Shown here: one piece after another, positions 17,122 to 25,866 of the stretch
Numbering within the stretch: the stretch's first letter is position 1
How the letters are laid out: the number at the start of each line of letters is the position of its first letter
Origin: Oscillospiraceae bacterium
Lineage (GTDB): Bacteria; Bacillota; Clostridia; Oscillospirales; CAG-272
DNA: 46,154 nucleotides
Reading direction: 5' to 3'
Assembly: GCA_015063525.1 (NCBI GenBank)
Contig: SVTZ01000003.1
Span: forward strand, 1 to 46,154
Program-made: the position numbers and the translations under genes
Notes under the pieces: generated by a model
What the model saw: the letters and a program-made list of their open reading frames with translations, nothing else
Databases searched by the model: none
Told to the model about the DNA's origin: nothing

Positions 17122-17221
17122 CAGTGGGATGCGGAGGGTATACCGTTTCAGGAAAAATCCATCATTCGTCCAAGTGACAACTCCCCGTTCACTCAGCACT
17201 GAACGCATACCATCCTACTCT
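17122..17221 (-). ncRNA. Tetrahydrofolate (THF) riboswitch upstream of folT-folC
   Basis: The minus-strand leader matches the THF riboswitch class in order: GAGTAGGATG, GCGTTCAGTG, GTGAACGGGGAGTTGTCAC, GGACGAATG, and a closing CTCCGCATCCCAC. The class is known upstream of folT in Clostridia. It begins just after a strong promoter. CCTCCG at the 3' side of the aptamer (minus strand, 17137-17132) is exactly complementary to the CGGAGG of the folT ribosome site (17054-17049), so control of translation by sequestration is plausible; this last point is inference. Confidence 0.85.
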
Positions 17222-17241
17222 GTTATTTAATGTATGTCAGT

Positions 17242-17270
17242 AGTATATCATATTTTATTGCTTTTTTCAA
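17242..17270 (-). promoter_or_regulatory. Promoter for THF riboswitch-folT-folC
   Basis: On the minus strand TTGAAA, 17 nt, TATACT, about 20 nt before the riboswitch begins. Confidence 0.75.
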
Positions 17271-17359
17271 TAGAGAAAAGAAAAACTGTACAAATATTAT
17301 TTGCTAAAATAAGATGAAATAAAAAAAGTGACGAAATTGATAAATTTTTAGCAAAGCTA

Positions 17360-17388
17360 TTGCATATTGCAAAAAAATGTGGTACAAT
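17360..17388 (+). promoter_or_regulatory. Promoter for gapA
   Basis: TTGCAT, 17 nt, TACAAT, about 76 nt before the gapA start. The leader between them is AT-rich and ends in a GGAGG ribosome site; no clear structured element is seen. Confidence 0.65.
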
Positions 17389-17464
17389 GTACGATGGTAT
17401 GGAAGGATACTTCTATATTTTATATGATTATTATTAAATTTTAATATTTTGGAGGATTAAACCA

Positions 17465-18493
17465 ATGGCAAACGTAAAGGTTGCAATTAACGGCTTTGGC
17501 CGTATCGGACGTCTTGCGTTCAGACAGATGTTCGGCGCTGAGGGTTACGAGATCGTAGCTATCAACGACCTCACCTCTCCTAAGATGCTCGCCCATCTTC
17601 TTAAGTATGACACCGCACAGGGTAATTACCTTGCAATGGGTCACACCGTTGAGTCTGACGACGAGGCAGGCACCATCACCGTTGACGGCAAGACCCTTAA
17701 GATCTATGCTGAGAAGGACGCTGCTAACTGCCCTTGGGGCGAGCTTGGCGTAGACGTTGTTCTCGAGTGCACCGGCTTCTACTGCTCTAAGGAGAAGTCT
17801 ATGGCTCACATCAACGCAGGCGCAAAGAAGGTTGTTATCTCTGCTCCCGCAGGCAACGACCTCAAGACCATCGTATATGGCACTAACCACGAGAACCTTA
17901 CCGCAGATGACCAGATCATCTCCGCAGCTTCCTGCACCACAAACTGTCTTGCTCCTATGGCAAAGGCTCTTAACGACTATGCTCCTATCCAGAGTGGTAT
18001 TATGACCACCGTTCACGCATACACCGGCGACCAGATGATTCTCGACGGTCCTCACAGAAAGGGTGACCTTCGCCGTGCTCGCGCAGGCGCACAGAACATC
18101 GTTCCCAACTCCACCGGCGCTGCAAAGGCTATCGGTCTCGTAATCCCCGAGCTCAACGGTAAGCTTATCGGCTCTGCTCAGAGAGTTCCCACCTGCACAG
18201 GCTCCACCACTATTCTTGTGGCAGTAGTTAAGGGCAAGGATATCACCAAGGACGGCATCAACGCTGCAATGAAGGCTGTTGCTAACGAGTCCTACGGTTA
18301 CAACGAGGATCAGATCGTTTCCTCCGACGTTATCGGTATGAGATTCGGTTCTCTCTTCGATTCCACCCAGACCATGGTTGCAAAGATCGACGATGATACC
18401 TATCAGGTACAGGTAGTTTCTTGGTACGATAACGAGAACTCCTACACCAGCCAGATGGTTCGTACCATTAAGTATTTCGCAGAGCTTGCGTAA
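17465..18493 (+). CDS. gapA: Glyceraldehyde-3-phosphate dehydrogenase
   Basis: 342 residues. NAD-dependent glycolytic oxidation of glyceraldehyde-3-phosphate. The NAD-binding GFGRIG is at 11-16, the active-site cysteine is C157 in SAASCTTNC, and the C-terminal [14 protein letters not shown] block is complete. D35 in VAINDLTSP fits NAD rather than NADP preference. Codon use is strongly biased (GGC, AAG, CTT), as expected for a highly expressed gene. It is monocistronic, between its promoter and a strong terminator. Confidence 0.98.
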   Translation: MANVKVAINGFGRIGRLAFRQMFGAEGYEIVAINDLTSPKMLAHLLKYDTAQGNYLAMGHTVESDDEAGTITVDGKTLKIYAEKDAANCPWGELGVDVVLECTGFYCSKEKSMAHINAGAKKVVISAPAGNDLKTIVYGTNHENLTADDQIISAASCTTNCLAPMAKALNDYAPIQSGIMTTVHAYTGDQMILDGPHRKGDLRRARAGAQNIVPNSTGAAKAIGLVIPELNGKLIGSAQRVPTCTGSTTILVAVVKGKDITKDGINAAMKAVANESYGYNEDQIVSSDVIGMRFGSLFDSTQTMVAKIDDDTYQVQVVSWYDNENSYTSQMVRTIKYFAELA

Positions 18494-18516
18494 AATAACG
18501 CTTGGATATTAGCACA

Positions 18517-18549
18517 GAAAAAAGGCTCACAGTAATGTGAGCCTTTTTT
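18517..18549 (+). terminator. gapA terminator
   Basis: AAAAAAGGCTCACA pairs with TGTGAGCCTTTTTT around a 4-nt GTAA loop, an almost symmetrical intrinsic terminator 23 nt after the gapA stop. Confidence 0.9.
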
Positions 18550-18831
18550 GATGGTAAACTGTAAACTATAGTTTACACAGATTTTTTTTGTGAAAAATGG
18601 TTCTTAAACGAAAAAAGTTTTGAAAAAAGCAAAAATATTTGAAAAAAGAGTAATAAAATTTGTTTTTTAAGTGAAAAAAGCTTAAAAAATCCGAAAATCA
18701 TTACTTTTTTAGAAATTAGGCCTAAAAAAACTGACTTTTTCTTTTGAAACGATTTATCTTGTCTTGAAAACCAAATTTCGTCTCTTATTGAATTATTTTT
18801 AAAAATATCCCGACTTTCTTGATGCATTTAT
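18550..18831. other. AT-rich gene-free tract with palindrome and repeated GAAAAAAG
   Basis: No gene is credible here. The tract begins with a perfect 16-bp palindrome, GTAAACTATAGTTTAC (18561-18576), preceded by another copy of the half GTAAACT. It then holds four copies of GAAAAAAG (18610, 18622, 18641, 18673) in very A-rich DNA. An 84-codon open frame on the minus strand is a by-product of this composition. Confidence 0.6.
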
Positions 18832-18881
18832 AAAGAAAAAAGACCCCCGAGGAGTTGCTTTTACACAAACAACGGGAGTCT
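18832..18881 (-). terminator. Terminator of the ior/aryl-CoA operon
   Basis: On the minus strand AGACTCCCG pairs with CGGGGGTCT (one G-T pair) around a 23-nt loop and is followed by TTTTTTCTTT. It lies 10 nt after the ACT-protein stop. Confidence 0.8.
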
Positions 18882-18890
18882 ATTTTTTTA

Positions 18891-19316
18891 TTAATGAAGC
18901 TTTGCCTCGTCGAGAAGCTCGATACCGTTTTCGGTAAGGATCTTGTCGGTCTCGGCGGTGTCACCGGTTCTCATTACCGAGTAAGCCTTTCCGTCCTCGG
19001 TGGTAATGAGGGCGTACATATATTCTATATTTACTCCACAGCCCTCAAGAAGACTGAGCACCTTGGAAAGTCCTCCGGGCTGATCGGGAACTGCAAAGGC
19101 GTTTACAAGTCTGACGTTTGCGGCGTGGCCGTCCTTATCGAGGAGTGCCTTTGCTTTTTCCGGATCGTCGGCGATAATGCGTACTATGCCGTAGTTGCTG
19201 GTATCTGCAACACACATAGAGCGAAGGTTTATATTTGCTTTCGCAAGGGCATCGGTGATATCGTGAAGTGATCCCTGCTTGTTCTCAACAAAAACTGATA
19301 ACTGTTTGATAGCCAT
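18891..19316 (-). CDS. Tandem ACT-domain protein
   Basis: 141 residues made of two ACT domains (about 3-68 and 70-138), each with the beta-alpha-beta pattern and the turn where amino acids usually bind (ENKQGSLHDITDALAKANIN; VPDQPGGLSKVLSLLEGCGVN). There is no catalytic domain. Such proteins commonly follow phenylacetate-CoA ligase and indolepyruvate oxidoreductase genes in anaerobes. Its likely role is sensing an aromatic amino acid and modulating a neighbouring enzyme (inference). It lies 12 nt after the ligase gene and is the last gene of the T-box operon. Confidence 0.9.
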   Translation of the reverse strand: MAIKQLSVFVENKQGSLHDITDALAKANINLRSMCVADTSNYGIVRIIADDPEKAKALLDKDGHAANVRLVNAFAVPDQPGGLSKVLSLLEGCGVNIEYMYALITTEDGKAYSVMRTGDTAETDKILTENGIELLDEAKLH

Positions 19317-19328
19317 TTTGTTTCCTCC

Positions 19329-20642
19329 TTAGTCGTGAAGATTTCTTTCGTCAATAACCCTCTTTGCCTTGCCCTCGCTTCTCTGTATGGTCTTGGGAGC
19401 AACAAGGTGAACCGAGGGGCCGATGCCTATCATATTACGCATAGCGGACGCAAGGGATTTTTCCATTGCGGTAATATTCTTTACCGAGTCGTCAAACTGT
19501 TCGGGACGAAGCTCCACGTAAACGTCGAAGGTATCGCTGTTGTTTTCTCTGCCGAGCTTTATGAGATAGTTCTCCGAGAAGCCCTCGGCGAGAAGCACTG
19601 CCTCGATCTGTGAGGGGAATACGTTCACACCGCGGATAATCATCATATCGTCGCTTCTGCCCATGGGCTTTGCCATACGGACGTGAGTTCTGCCGCAAGG
19701 GCATTTCTCACGGGTAAGAACGCAGATATCCCGCGTTCTGTAACGTAGCAGAGGGAATGCCTCCTTGTCAAGACAAGTGAAAACAAGCTCGCCCTTCGTT
19801 CCCTCGGGAAGCGGCTCACCGGTCTCGGGATTGATAATCTCTGCTAAAAAGTGGTCCTCGTTTATATGCATACCGCCCTGAGCCGAGCATTCGAAGGAGA
19901 CACCGGGGCCGCTTATCTCGGTAAGGCCGTAGATGTCGTAGGCTTTGATGCCCAGAGTGCTTTCAATGTTACGCCTCATCTCCTGCGTCCAGGGCTCTGC
20001 GCCGAAGATGCCCGCCTTAAGGGGTATCTGATCGGGAGTGTATCCCTGTTCCTTCAGGCTCTCGCCGAGGTATGCGGCGTAAGAAGGAGTACAGCAAAGA
20101 ACAGTAGCCTTCATATCCAGCATAAATTGAAGCTGACGCTCGGTGTTGCCTGACGACATAGGAAGCGTAAGCGAGCCAACCTTGTGAGATCCGCCGTTAA
20201 GACCGGGTCCTCCTGTAAAAAGACCGTAGCCGTAGCTTACCTGAACCACGTCCTCGCGGTCGGCACCTGCTGCGATAAGCGCTCTCGCACAGCACTCTTC
20301 CCAAAGGTCGATATCGTGCTGAGTATAGTATGCAATAACTCGTCTGCCGGTAGTGCCGGATGTAGATTGGATACGCACGCAATCCGCAAGCGGAACTGCA
20401 AGCATACCGTAAGGGTAGGTCTCACGCAGGTCGCTCTTTTCGATAAAGGGAAGCTTGTGAAGATCTTCTATTCCGTGAATATCCTCGGGTTTTACCCCTT
20501 TTTTGTCCATAAGATCGCGGTAGTAGGGAACGTTCTTGTAAACGTGAGCTACCTGACGAACCAGCTTTTCGGATTGGAGCTTTTTAATATTCTCCGTGGG
20601 CATGGTCTCGATCTCTTCCTGATAATACTTTCTCTTTTCCAT
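19329..20642 (-). CDS. Phenylacetate-CoA ligase (PaaK-like, AMP-forming)
   Basis: 437 residues from the ATG at 20642 with an AGGAAG ribosome site; a longer start would run into iorB. It activates an arylacetic acid with ATP and CoA. The ATP motif QSTSGTTGRRVIAYYT, the aromatic-rich YGYGLFTGGPGLNGG stretch, YGLTEISGPGVSFEC, and the C-terminal PMGRSDDMMIIRGVNVFPSQIE are typical of PaaK. Position between iorB and an ACT gene indicates that its product, arylacetyl-CoA, is the IOR substrate or product. Confidence 0.94.
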   Translation of the reverse strand: MEKRKYYQEEIETMPTENIKKLQSEKLVRQVAHVYKNVPYYRDLMDKKGVKPEDIHGIEDLHKLPFIEKSDLRETYPYGMLAVPLADCVRIQSTSGTTGRRVIAYYTQHDIDLWEECCARALIAAGADREDVVQVSYGYGLFTGGPGLNGGSHKVGSLTLPMSSGNTERQLQFMLDMKATVLCCTPSYAAYLGESLKEQGYTPDQIPLKAGIFGAEPWTQEMRRNIESTLGIKAYDIYGLTEISGPGVSFECSAQGGMHINEDHFLAEIINPETGEPLPEGTKGELVFTCLDKEAFPLLRYRTRDICVLTREKCPCGRTHVRMAKPMGRSDDMMIIRGVNVFPSQIEAVLLAEGFSENYLIKLGRENNSDTFDVYVELRPEQFDDSVKNITAMEKSLASAMRNMIGIGPSVHLVAPKTIQRSEGKAKRVIDERNLHD

Positions 20643-20670
20643 TGCTATGTACTTCCTATGTATATTAAAA

Positions 20671-21240
20671 TCACTTTCTTCCAAGCGCAAAGGCACGAAG
20701 GTTCATATCAACGAATTTCGGCGCAACGCTCTTTTGAATAGCCGCGGTCCACTTCTCCTCCGGAATATCCATATATTTTGACAGCCTGCCCATAAGGACG
20801 ATATTTACAGCTTTGGGACTTCCTGCCTCTGTGGCAGGAGTAAGCGCGTCAATAGCATCTATCGAAAGGCCAAGGGAGGAAAGAGACTCGAGCGCGTTGT
20901 GAGGATATTCTGCCGCACCCGTAATTACGGGCATCGGATCAATTTCTTGAGTATTTACGATGATTTTACCTCCGACTTTCAGATACGACGCGTATCTTGC
21001 CGCTTCTATCTTCTCAAAGGCAACGATAAAGTCGGCCTCGCCCTTGTCTATGATGGGTGAATAAACCTTCTCGCCAAATCTTACGTAGGTAACGACGCTT
21101 CCGCCCCTCTGACTCATTCCGTGAACCTCGGATACCTTAACGTCGTATCCCTCATCTTCAAGCAGATTTCCCAGCAGCTTGCTTGCAAGCAGCGAGCCCT
21201 GACCGCCCACGCCTACTATCATAATATTTGTGGTTTTCAT
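20671..21240 (-). CDS. iorB: Indolepyruvate ferredoxin oxidoreductase, beta subunit
   Basis: 189 residues, the gamma-domain-type subunit of 2-oxoacid:ferredoxin oxidoreductases. Family marks: IMIVGVGGQGSLLASKLLG at the N-terminus, EVHGMSQRGGSVVTYVRFG, and NIVLMGRL near the C-terminus. With IorA it interconverts aryl pyruvates with arylacetyl-CoA, CO2 and reduced ferredoxin. Its ATG overlaps the iorA stop as TAATG. Confidence 0.95.
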   Translation of the reverse strand: MKTTNIMIVGVGGQGSLLASKLLGNLLEDEGYDVKVSEVHGMSQRGGSVVTYVRFGEKVYSPIIDKGEADFIVAFEKIEAARYASYLKVGGKIIVNTQEIDPMPVITGAAEYPHNALESLSSLGLSIDAIDALTPATEAGSPKAVNIVLMGRLSKYMDIPEEKWTAAIQKSVAPKFVDMNLRAFALGRK

Positions 21241-22976
21241 TACTCGTCACCTCCCACAATGGCATTAAAGGAGCAGAGCTGCTTGCAAACCTCGCATCCA
21301 ACGCAGAGGGTTGCATCAATTCTTGCCTTGCCGTCCTTCATACTTATAGCAGGACAGCCTATTTTCATACACATTTTGCAGCTGCGGCATTTTTCATTGT
21401 CGACCGTAAGTGAGGGCTTCGCCTTAACGTATTTCAGCAGGGCACAGGGACGCCTGGAAATGATTACCGACGGCTCGTTTACAGAAATCTCCTCGGTAAC
21501 AGCCGCTTCGGTCGCCTTCAGATCATAAGGATCAACGACTCTTACGCGATTGATTCCAAGAGCGCGGCAGAGAGCCTCAAGATCGATTTTCGTTGCAGGA
21601 TCTCCTTTGATATTGTAGCCGGTAGTTGGGTTTTGCTGATGGCCGGTCATACCGGTTATGGAGTTGTCAACTATAATAACGGTGGAGTTAGTGCCGTTGT
21701 AGGCGATGTTTGCAAGGCCGGTCATACCTGAGTGCATAAAGGTGGAGTCACCGATGACCGCAACCGTCTTATTTTCACTCTTCTCGCCAAGAGCTTTGTT
21801 AAAGCCGTGAATTCCCGAAACCGACGCACCCATACAGAGTACCGAGTCAATGGCGTTCAGTGGTGCAGCCGAGCCGAGAGTGTAACAGCCGATGTCGCCG
21901 AGGACGGTCAGCTTTTTCTTCGCAAGAACGTAGAACAGTCCTCTGTGGGGACAGCCGGCACACATTACGGGAGGACGTACTGGAACGGGGTTGATCGCAA
22001 CAAATTCCGACGTATCCTTACTGAGAGCCGAGGCGATTATCCTCTGCGAGAACTCACCGCAGATGGGGAAGATATTCTTTCCGTCTACCTTAAGTCCGAG
22101 TGATTTGCAGTAATTTTCAATATAAGGATCAAGCTCCTCGATAACCACGAGTCTCTCAACTCGTGATGCGAATTCAAGAATAAGCTTCGTTGGCAGGGGG
22201 TTGACTAAGCCAATCTTCAGCACCGAAACCGACTCGCCAAACACCTCCTTGACGTAGTCGTAGCAGGTACCCGAGGTTATAATACCTAGCGAGTTTTCAG
22301 ACGAGTATTCCGCGCGGTTTAGAGGACAAGTCTCGGCGTAAGCCGAAAGGGTTTTGTGTCTTTCCTCCACCACGGGGTGACGCTTTATGGCGTTAGCAGG
22401 AGCCATTATGTATTTCTGAGGATTTTTTACGTATTCCTTGATAGGCGTATCAAGTCTTTCCTCTAGCTCAACAGAGCATTGAGAGTGTGCAATTCTCGTG
22501 CAGGTTCGAAGCAGTACGGGAGTGTCGTACTTTTCAGAAAGCTCAAAGGCGATTTTTGCAAATTCCTTTGCCTCGCGGGAGTCGCTTGGCTCAAGCATAG
22601 GCAGCTTCGCCGCCTCGGCATAGTGACGCGAGTCCTGCTCGTTTTGCGATGAGTGCATTCCGGGATCGTCGGCTACGCATATTACAAGGCCGCCGTTCAC
22701 TCCGGTGTAGGACATTGTGAAAAGGGGATCTGCCGCTACGTTAAGTCCAACGTGCTTCATACAACAGGCGGCTCTCGCTCCTGCAAGCGACGCGCCGAAG
22801 GCGACCTCAAGGGCAACCTTTTCATTGGGTGCCCACTCGCAGTAGATCTCATCGTATTTTGCCGCATATTCGGTAATTTCTGTAGAGGGAGTGCCGGGAT
22901 AGCTGGATACAACTCTGCATCCCGCCTCGTAAAGTCCACGGGCTGTCGCCTCGTTTCCAAGCATTAGTTTTTTCAT
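21240..22976 (-). CDS. iorA: Indolepyruvate ferredoxin oxidoreductase, alpha subunit
   Basis: 578 residues. Contains the pyrimidine-binding half (EATARGLYEAGCRVVSSYPG), the TPP-binding half (GDIGCYTLG, then GDSTFMHSGMTGLANIAYN and VDNSITGMTGHQQNP), a CPHRG cysteine motif, and two C-terminal 4Fe-4S ferredoxin motifs (CRSCKMCMKIGCP; CVGCEVCKQLC) that pass electrons to ferredoxin. The length is normal for IorA (about 580-600). It follows the acyl-CoA synthetase by 16 nt. Confidence 0.97.
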   Translation of the reverse strand: MKKLMLGNEATARGLYEAGCRVVSSYPGTPSTEITEYAAKYDEIYCEWAPNEKVALEVAFGASLAGARAACCMKHVGLNVAADPLFTMSYTGVNGGLVICVADDPGMHSSQNEQDSRHYAEAAKLPMLEPSDSREAKEFAKIAFELSEKYDTPVLLRTCTRIAHSQCSVELEERLDTPIKEYVKNPQKYIMAPANAIKRHPVVEERHKTLSAYAETCPLNRAEYSSENSLGIITSGTCYDYVKEVFGESVSVLKIGLVNPLPTKLILEFASRVERLVVIEELDPYIENYCKSLGLKVDGKNIFPICGEFSQRIIASALSKDTSEFVAINPVPVRPPVMCAGCPHRGLFYVLAKKKLTVLGDIGCYTLGSAAPLNAIDSVLCMGASVSGIHGFNKALGEKSENKTVAVIGDSTFMHSGMTGLANIAYNGTNSTVIIVDNSITGMTGHQQNPTTGYNIKGDPATKIDLEALCRALGINRVRVVDPYDLKATEAAVTEEISVNEPSVIISRRPCALLKYVKAKPSLTVDNEKCRSCKMCMKIGCPAISMKDGKARIDATLCVGCEVCKQLCSFNAIVGGDE

Positions 22977-22992
22977 ATGTTTTCTCCTGTTA

Positions 22993-24636
22993 TTAGCTCT
23001 GAGTCTGCACTTCTACAAGGCTCACGCCGCAGTATCTCTCACGGAGCAGAGGCTTTTCGATCTTTCCTGTGGGATTTCTCGGTACTTCGGCAAAAATGGT
23101 TTTTCTCGGTCTTTTGTATTTCGGAAGTCCCAGGCAGAACTCATCAATATCGGCTTCGCTCAGGCTTTCGCCCTCCTTTAGCTCAATGATTGCCGCGGTG
23201 ATCTCGCCGAGACGCTTGTCGGGGAGACCGATAACGCCCACGTCCTTAATGGATGGGTGAGCTCTTAAAAAGTCCTCGATCTGAACGGGGTAAATGTTCT
23301 CGCCTCCCGAGATGATAACGTCCTTCTTTCTGTCAACAAGATAAATAAAGCCTTCCTCGTCCTCCCTTGCCATATCTCCGGTAAGAAGCCAGCCGTCACG
23401 AAGGACCTCGGTGGTAGCCTCGGGGTTCTTGTAATAGCATTTCATAACGCCGTCGCCCTTTACCGCGAGCTCTCCAACCTTGCCCGATTGAACGGGTACG
23501 CCTGCCTCGTCAAAAATAGCGGTTTCCCAGCCGTAGCCTGCCTTGCCGATAGCGCCGACCTTATGAATGTTTTCAATTCCAAGATGCACGCATCCGGGGC
23601 CGATTGACTCGGAAAGACCGTAGTTGGTGTCGTAGTCGTGATTGTTAAACTGTGATTTCCATCTCTTGATAAGTGACGGAGGCACCGGCTGAGCGCCGAC
23701 GTGCATAAGCCTCCATTGATCGAGTCTGTATTCGGACAGATTTATGTCACGACGGTCAATGGCATCGAGAATATCCTGCGCCCACGGCACGAGAAGCCAT
23801 ACGATGGTTGCCTTCTCGTCCGAAACCGTCTGAAGCACCCACTCGGGGCTTACGCCGCGAAGAAGAACGGATTTGCCTCCGGTCAGCAGAGAGCCAAACC
23901 AGTGCATCTTAGCGCCGGTATGATAGAGGGGGGGAATGCAGAGAAAGACGTCGTCCTTGGTCTGACCGTGGTGCTTTTGCTCGACATAGCAGGAGTGAAC
24001 CAGGGCGCGGTGTCTGTGTAAAATCGCCTTCGGGAAGCCGGTCGTGCCTGAGGAAAAGTATATTGCTCCATCGTCTTCGTCGCTGATTTCAACCGGCGGT
24101 ACGGTAGATGAGCAGTAGTAGACCATCTCTGCATAATTATCGGCGTAATGCGGGGTTTCCGAGTGCTTTCCTACGAAGAAAAGGTTGTCAATAAGCGGCA
24201 TTTTACCCTCAAGGGTGTTAATTCGCTCGATAAATTCAGGACCGAACACAAGCATTCTTACGTCAGCAAGCTCAAGGCAGTATTTTATCTCCTCGGAGGA
24301 ATATCTGTAATTCATCGGCACTGCGATAGCTCCAGTTTTGAGAATGCCGAAATAAATAGGAAGCCATTCAAGACAGTTCATAAGAAGAATTGCGATTTTG
24401 TCCCCCTTTTTGACGCCTCTGGTAAATAGAAGGTTGGCAAATCGGTTTGCCTTGACGTCAAAGTCACGCCAGGTGATCTCTCGGCGGTATTTGTCTCCTT
24501 CCGCTGCCGTCTCAATAAGGCTGTATTCTCGCCAGGTAAGGTCTTTGTCAGGCTGACGCTCGGGGTTTATCTCCACAAGAGCCACGTCGTTTGGATATAT
24601 CTTGGCGTTTCTTTCAAGAAAGTCTGTTATAGGCAT
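22993..24636 (-). CDS. AMP-forming acyl-CoA synthetase
   Basis: 547 residues of the ANL superfamily. ATP motif YFSSGTTGFPKAIL, A5-type motif YGLSESIGPG, GDMAREDEEGFIYLVDRKKDVI with the hinge region, and PRNPTGKIEKPLLR carrying the catalytic lysine. The substrate is not readable; given the ior operon and the first place behind the T-box, an arylacetate or other aromatic acid is likely. A short internal echo (LTWREYSLIE / ITWRDFDVKA, residues about 33-60) sits near the N-terminus. This makes two CoA ligases in one operon. Confidence 0.9.
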   Translation of the reverse strand: MPITDFLERNAKIYPNDVALVEINPERQPDKDLTWREYSLIETAAEGDKYRREITWRDFDVKANRFANLLFTRGVKKGDKIAILLMNCLEWLPIYFGILKTGAIAVPMNYRYSSEEIKYCLELADVRMLVFGPEFIERINTLEGKMPLIDNLFFVGKHSETPHYADNYAEMVYYCSSTVPPVEISDEDDGAIYFSSGTTGFPKAILHRHRALVHSCYVEQKHHGQTKDDVFLCIPPLYHTGAKMHWFGSLLTGGKSVLLRGVSPEWVLQTVSDEKATIVWLLVPWAQDILDAIDRRDINLSEYRLDQWRLMHVGAQPVPPSLIKRWKSQFNNHDYDTNYGLSESIGPGCVHLGIENIHKVGAIGKAGYGWETAIFDEAGVPVQSGKVGELAVKGDGVMKCYYKNPEATTEVLRDGWLLTGDMAREDEEGFIYLVDRKKDVIISGGENIYPVQIEDFLRAHPSIKDVGVIGLPDKRLGEITAAIIELKEGESLSEADIDEFCLGLPKYKRPRKTIFAEVPRNPTGKIEKPLLRERYCGVSLVEVQTQS

Positions 24637-24651
24637 AAAAATCTCCTTTAG

Positions 24652-24930
24652 AAATAAAAAAACCTGCGTTCAAAAAATGAACGCAGGGACGTAAAAACAA
24701 AATTACGCGGTACCACTCTGCTTTATCAACGCCCCGCGGGGAATTGACCTTAGGGAGCTAAGCTCCTGCGATGTAACGGTCGCCCCCGGTATTGCCTACT
24801 TTTTCGGTCTGCCGATTTTCAGCAAACGGCTAACGGAGCGAATTCACATTCCGAGGATCTCCGTCTTCCACCCACCGACGGCTCTCTGCGCACCCAAAGG
24901 AATGATACTACTCTCCGATCAAACGCCTTT
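24652..24930 (-). ncRNA. T-box riboswitch with UUC (Phe) specifier
   Basis: On the minus strand: stem I with GGAGAGTAG; specifier side GAA-TTC-G-CTCCG, where CTCCG pairs with CGGAG at the base of stem I and UUC (24842-24840) fills the specifier position; the T-box AGAGTGGTACCGCG (24719-24706); and a terminator of 10-bp stem CCTGCGTTCA plus complement (24687-24663) followed by seven T. The UGGU bulge fits the discriminator A of tRNA-Phe. Uncharged tRNA-Phe would disrupt the terminator and switch on the acyl-CoA synthetase-iorAB-ligase-ACT operon. The T-box call is firm; the UUC reading is manual. Confidence 0.93.
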
Positions 24931-24950
24931 GTTTAATAAAACATATAAAT

Positions 24951-24979
24951 ATTTTAGCAAAAAGGATTATATTTGTCAA
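24951..24979 (-). promoter_or_regulatory. Promoter of the T-box/ior operon
   Basis: On the minus strand TTGACA, 17 nt, TAAAAT, about 20 nt before the T-box leader. Confidence 0.8.
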
Positions 24980-25004
24980 GAGTTAAATAACAATTTATGA
25001 CATT

Positions 25005-25754
25005 TTACCTCTCGAAAGCAAGAATATTTCTTAAGATTTCCTCTCCGCGTAGGAAGGCTTCTTTGCTTTCTGACTTGTTAAGTGCGCTCGAAACCTCGCT
25101 CAACGCTCTGAGGCAAACTACAGTATCGCTCGGTAGATCACATATTCCGGGCAGTGAATACAAGTCGAGAGAGCCGAGATATACTCCGTTTTCGCTTGCA
25201 AGATCATAATTCTTGCCTTCGCTCATATAATCGGCTACGGCTTTGAACATAGCTCCGCTATATCTCTCCTCGTATTCGAAAAACAACCTCTCAGAAAGGA
25301 AGCAAACGTAGTAATCTCCGTATAACATAGACTGACCGAGCATCTCGGCGTCCTCCTGAACTAGGGTGGTGTTTATGCTATAACCGGGCTCAAGGTCGTA
25401 AAGCTGATCGGCCTCCTCTTCGTTGATTACAAAGAGGTTTTGTAAAGTTACATTTACATTTCCGTCGTTATTAAAATCAGAACAAACCTTTTTGAGGCTT
25501 GAAAGAGTTGTGGAATAGGGGGCGACATCGCCGTTTTCCGAGGTCTTTTTAATCTCATATGGGCCTGCGTAGAGTATGTATCCGTCGTAGCTAACTCGTG
25601 AGCAGGTCTGCAGCGTCAGTACCAAAATAATGATAACAACCGCCACCGCCGCTATAGTATGCCATTTGTAGTGATACCAAAAGTTTTCAAGCTTTTTTAA
25701 GAAGGGGGAGCCTAGCTTTACCTCGCCCTCGATTTTTTCTCTTTTTTCTTCCAT
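25005..25754 (-). CDS. Membrane-anchored protein of unknown function
   Basis: 249 residues. A charged cytoplasmic N-terminus (1-30), one membrane helix (about 33-49, HTIAAVAVVIIILVLTL), then an outside domain of about 190 residues rich in Tyr, Asp, Glu and Leu with no motif I recognise. The topology suggests an anchored extracytoplasmic domain. A TTGACA-like -35 and TAAAAT lie upstream with long (19-nt) spacing, but no clear ribosome site precedes the ATG. It lies between the T-box operon and the CCA-type gene with no functional link seen. Confidence 0.8.
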   Translation of the reverse strand: MEEKREKIEGEVKLGSPFLKKLENFWYHYKWHTIAAVAVVIIILVLTLQTCSRVSYDGYILYAGPYEIKKTSENGDVAPYSTTLSSLKKVCSDFNNDGNVNVTLQNLFVINEEEADQLYDLEPGYSINTTLVQEDAEMLGQSMLYGDYYVCFLSERLFFEYEERYSGAMFKAVADYMSEGKNYDLASENGVYLGSLDLYSLPGICDLPSDTVVCLRALSEVSSALNKSESKEAFLRGEEILRNILAFER

Positions 25755-25866
25755 TTAATCAATAATACCTTTTGATTTTATTTTAATCTATCAATCAGTT
25801 GTCAAAATAAAAAATTCATTCCGATTCCGTTATTGGTGCCTACTGCCATATTGGGGTTTATCTTTT

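Noticed and set aside
17441-18055. A 204-codon open frame opposite gapA
   Set aside because: A shadow caused by the strong codon bias of gapA.
18573-18827. An 84-codon open frame on the minus strand
   Set aside because: Phe/Lys/Leu-only composition from AT-rich DNA, no ribosome site, no domain; a by-product of the repeat tract.
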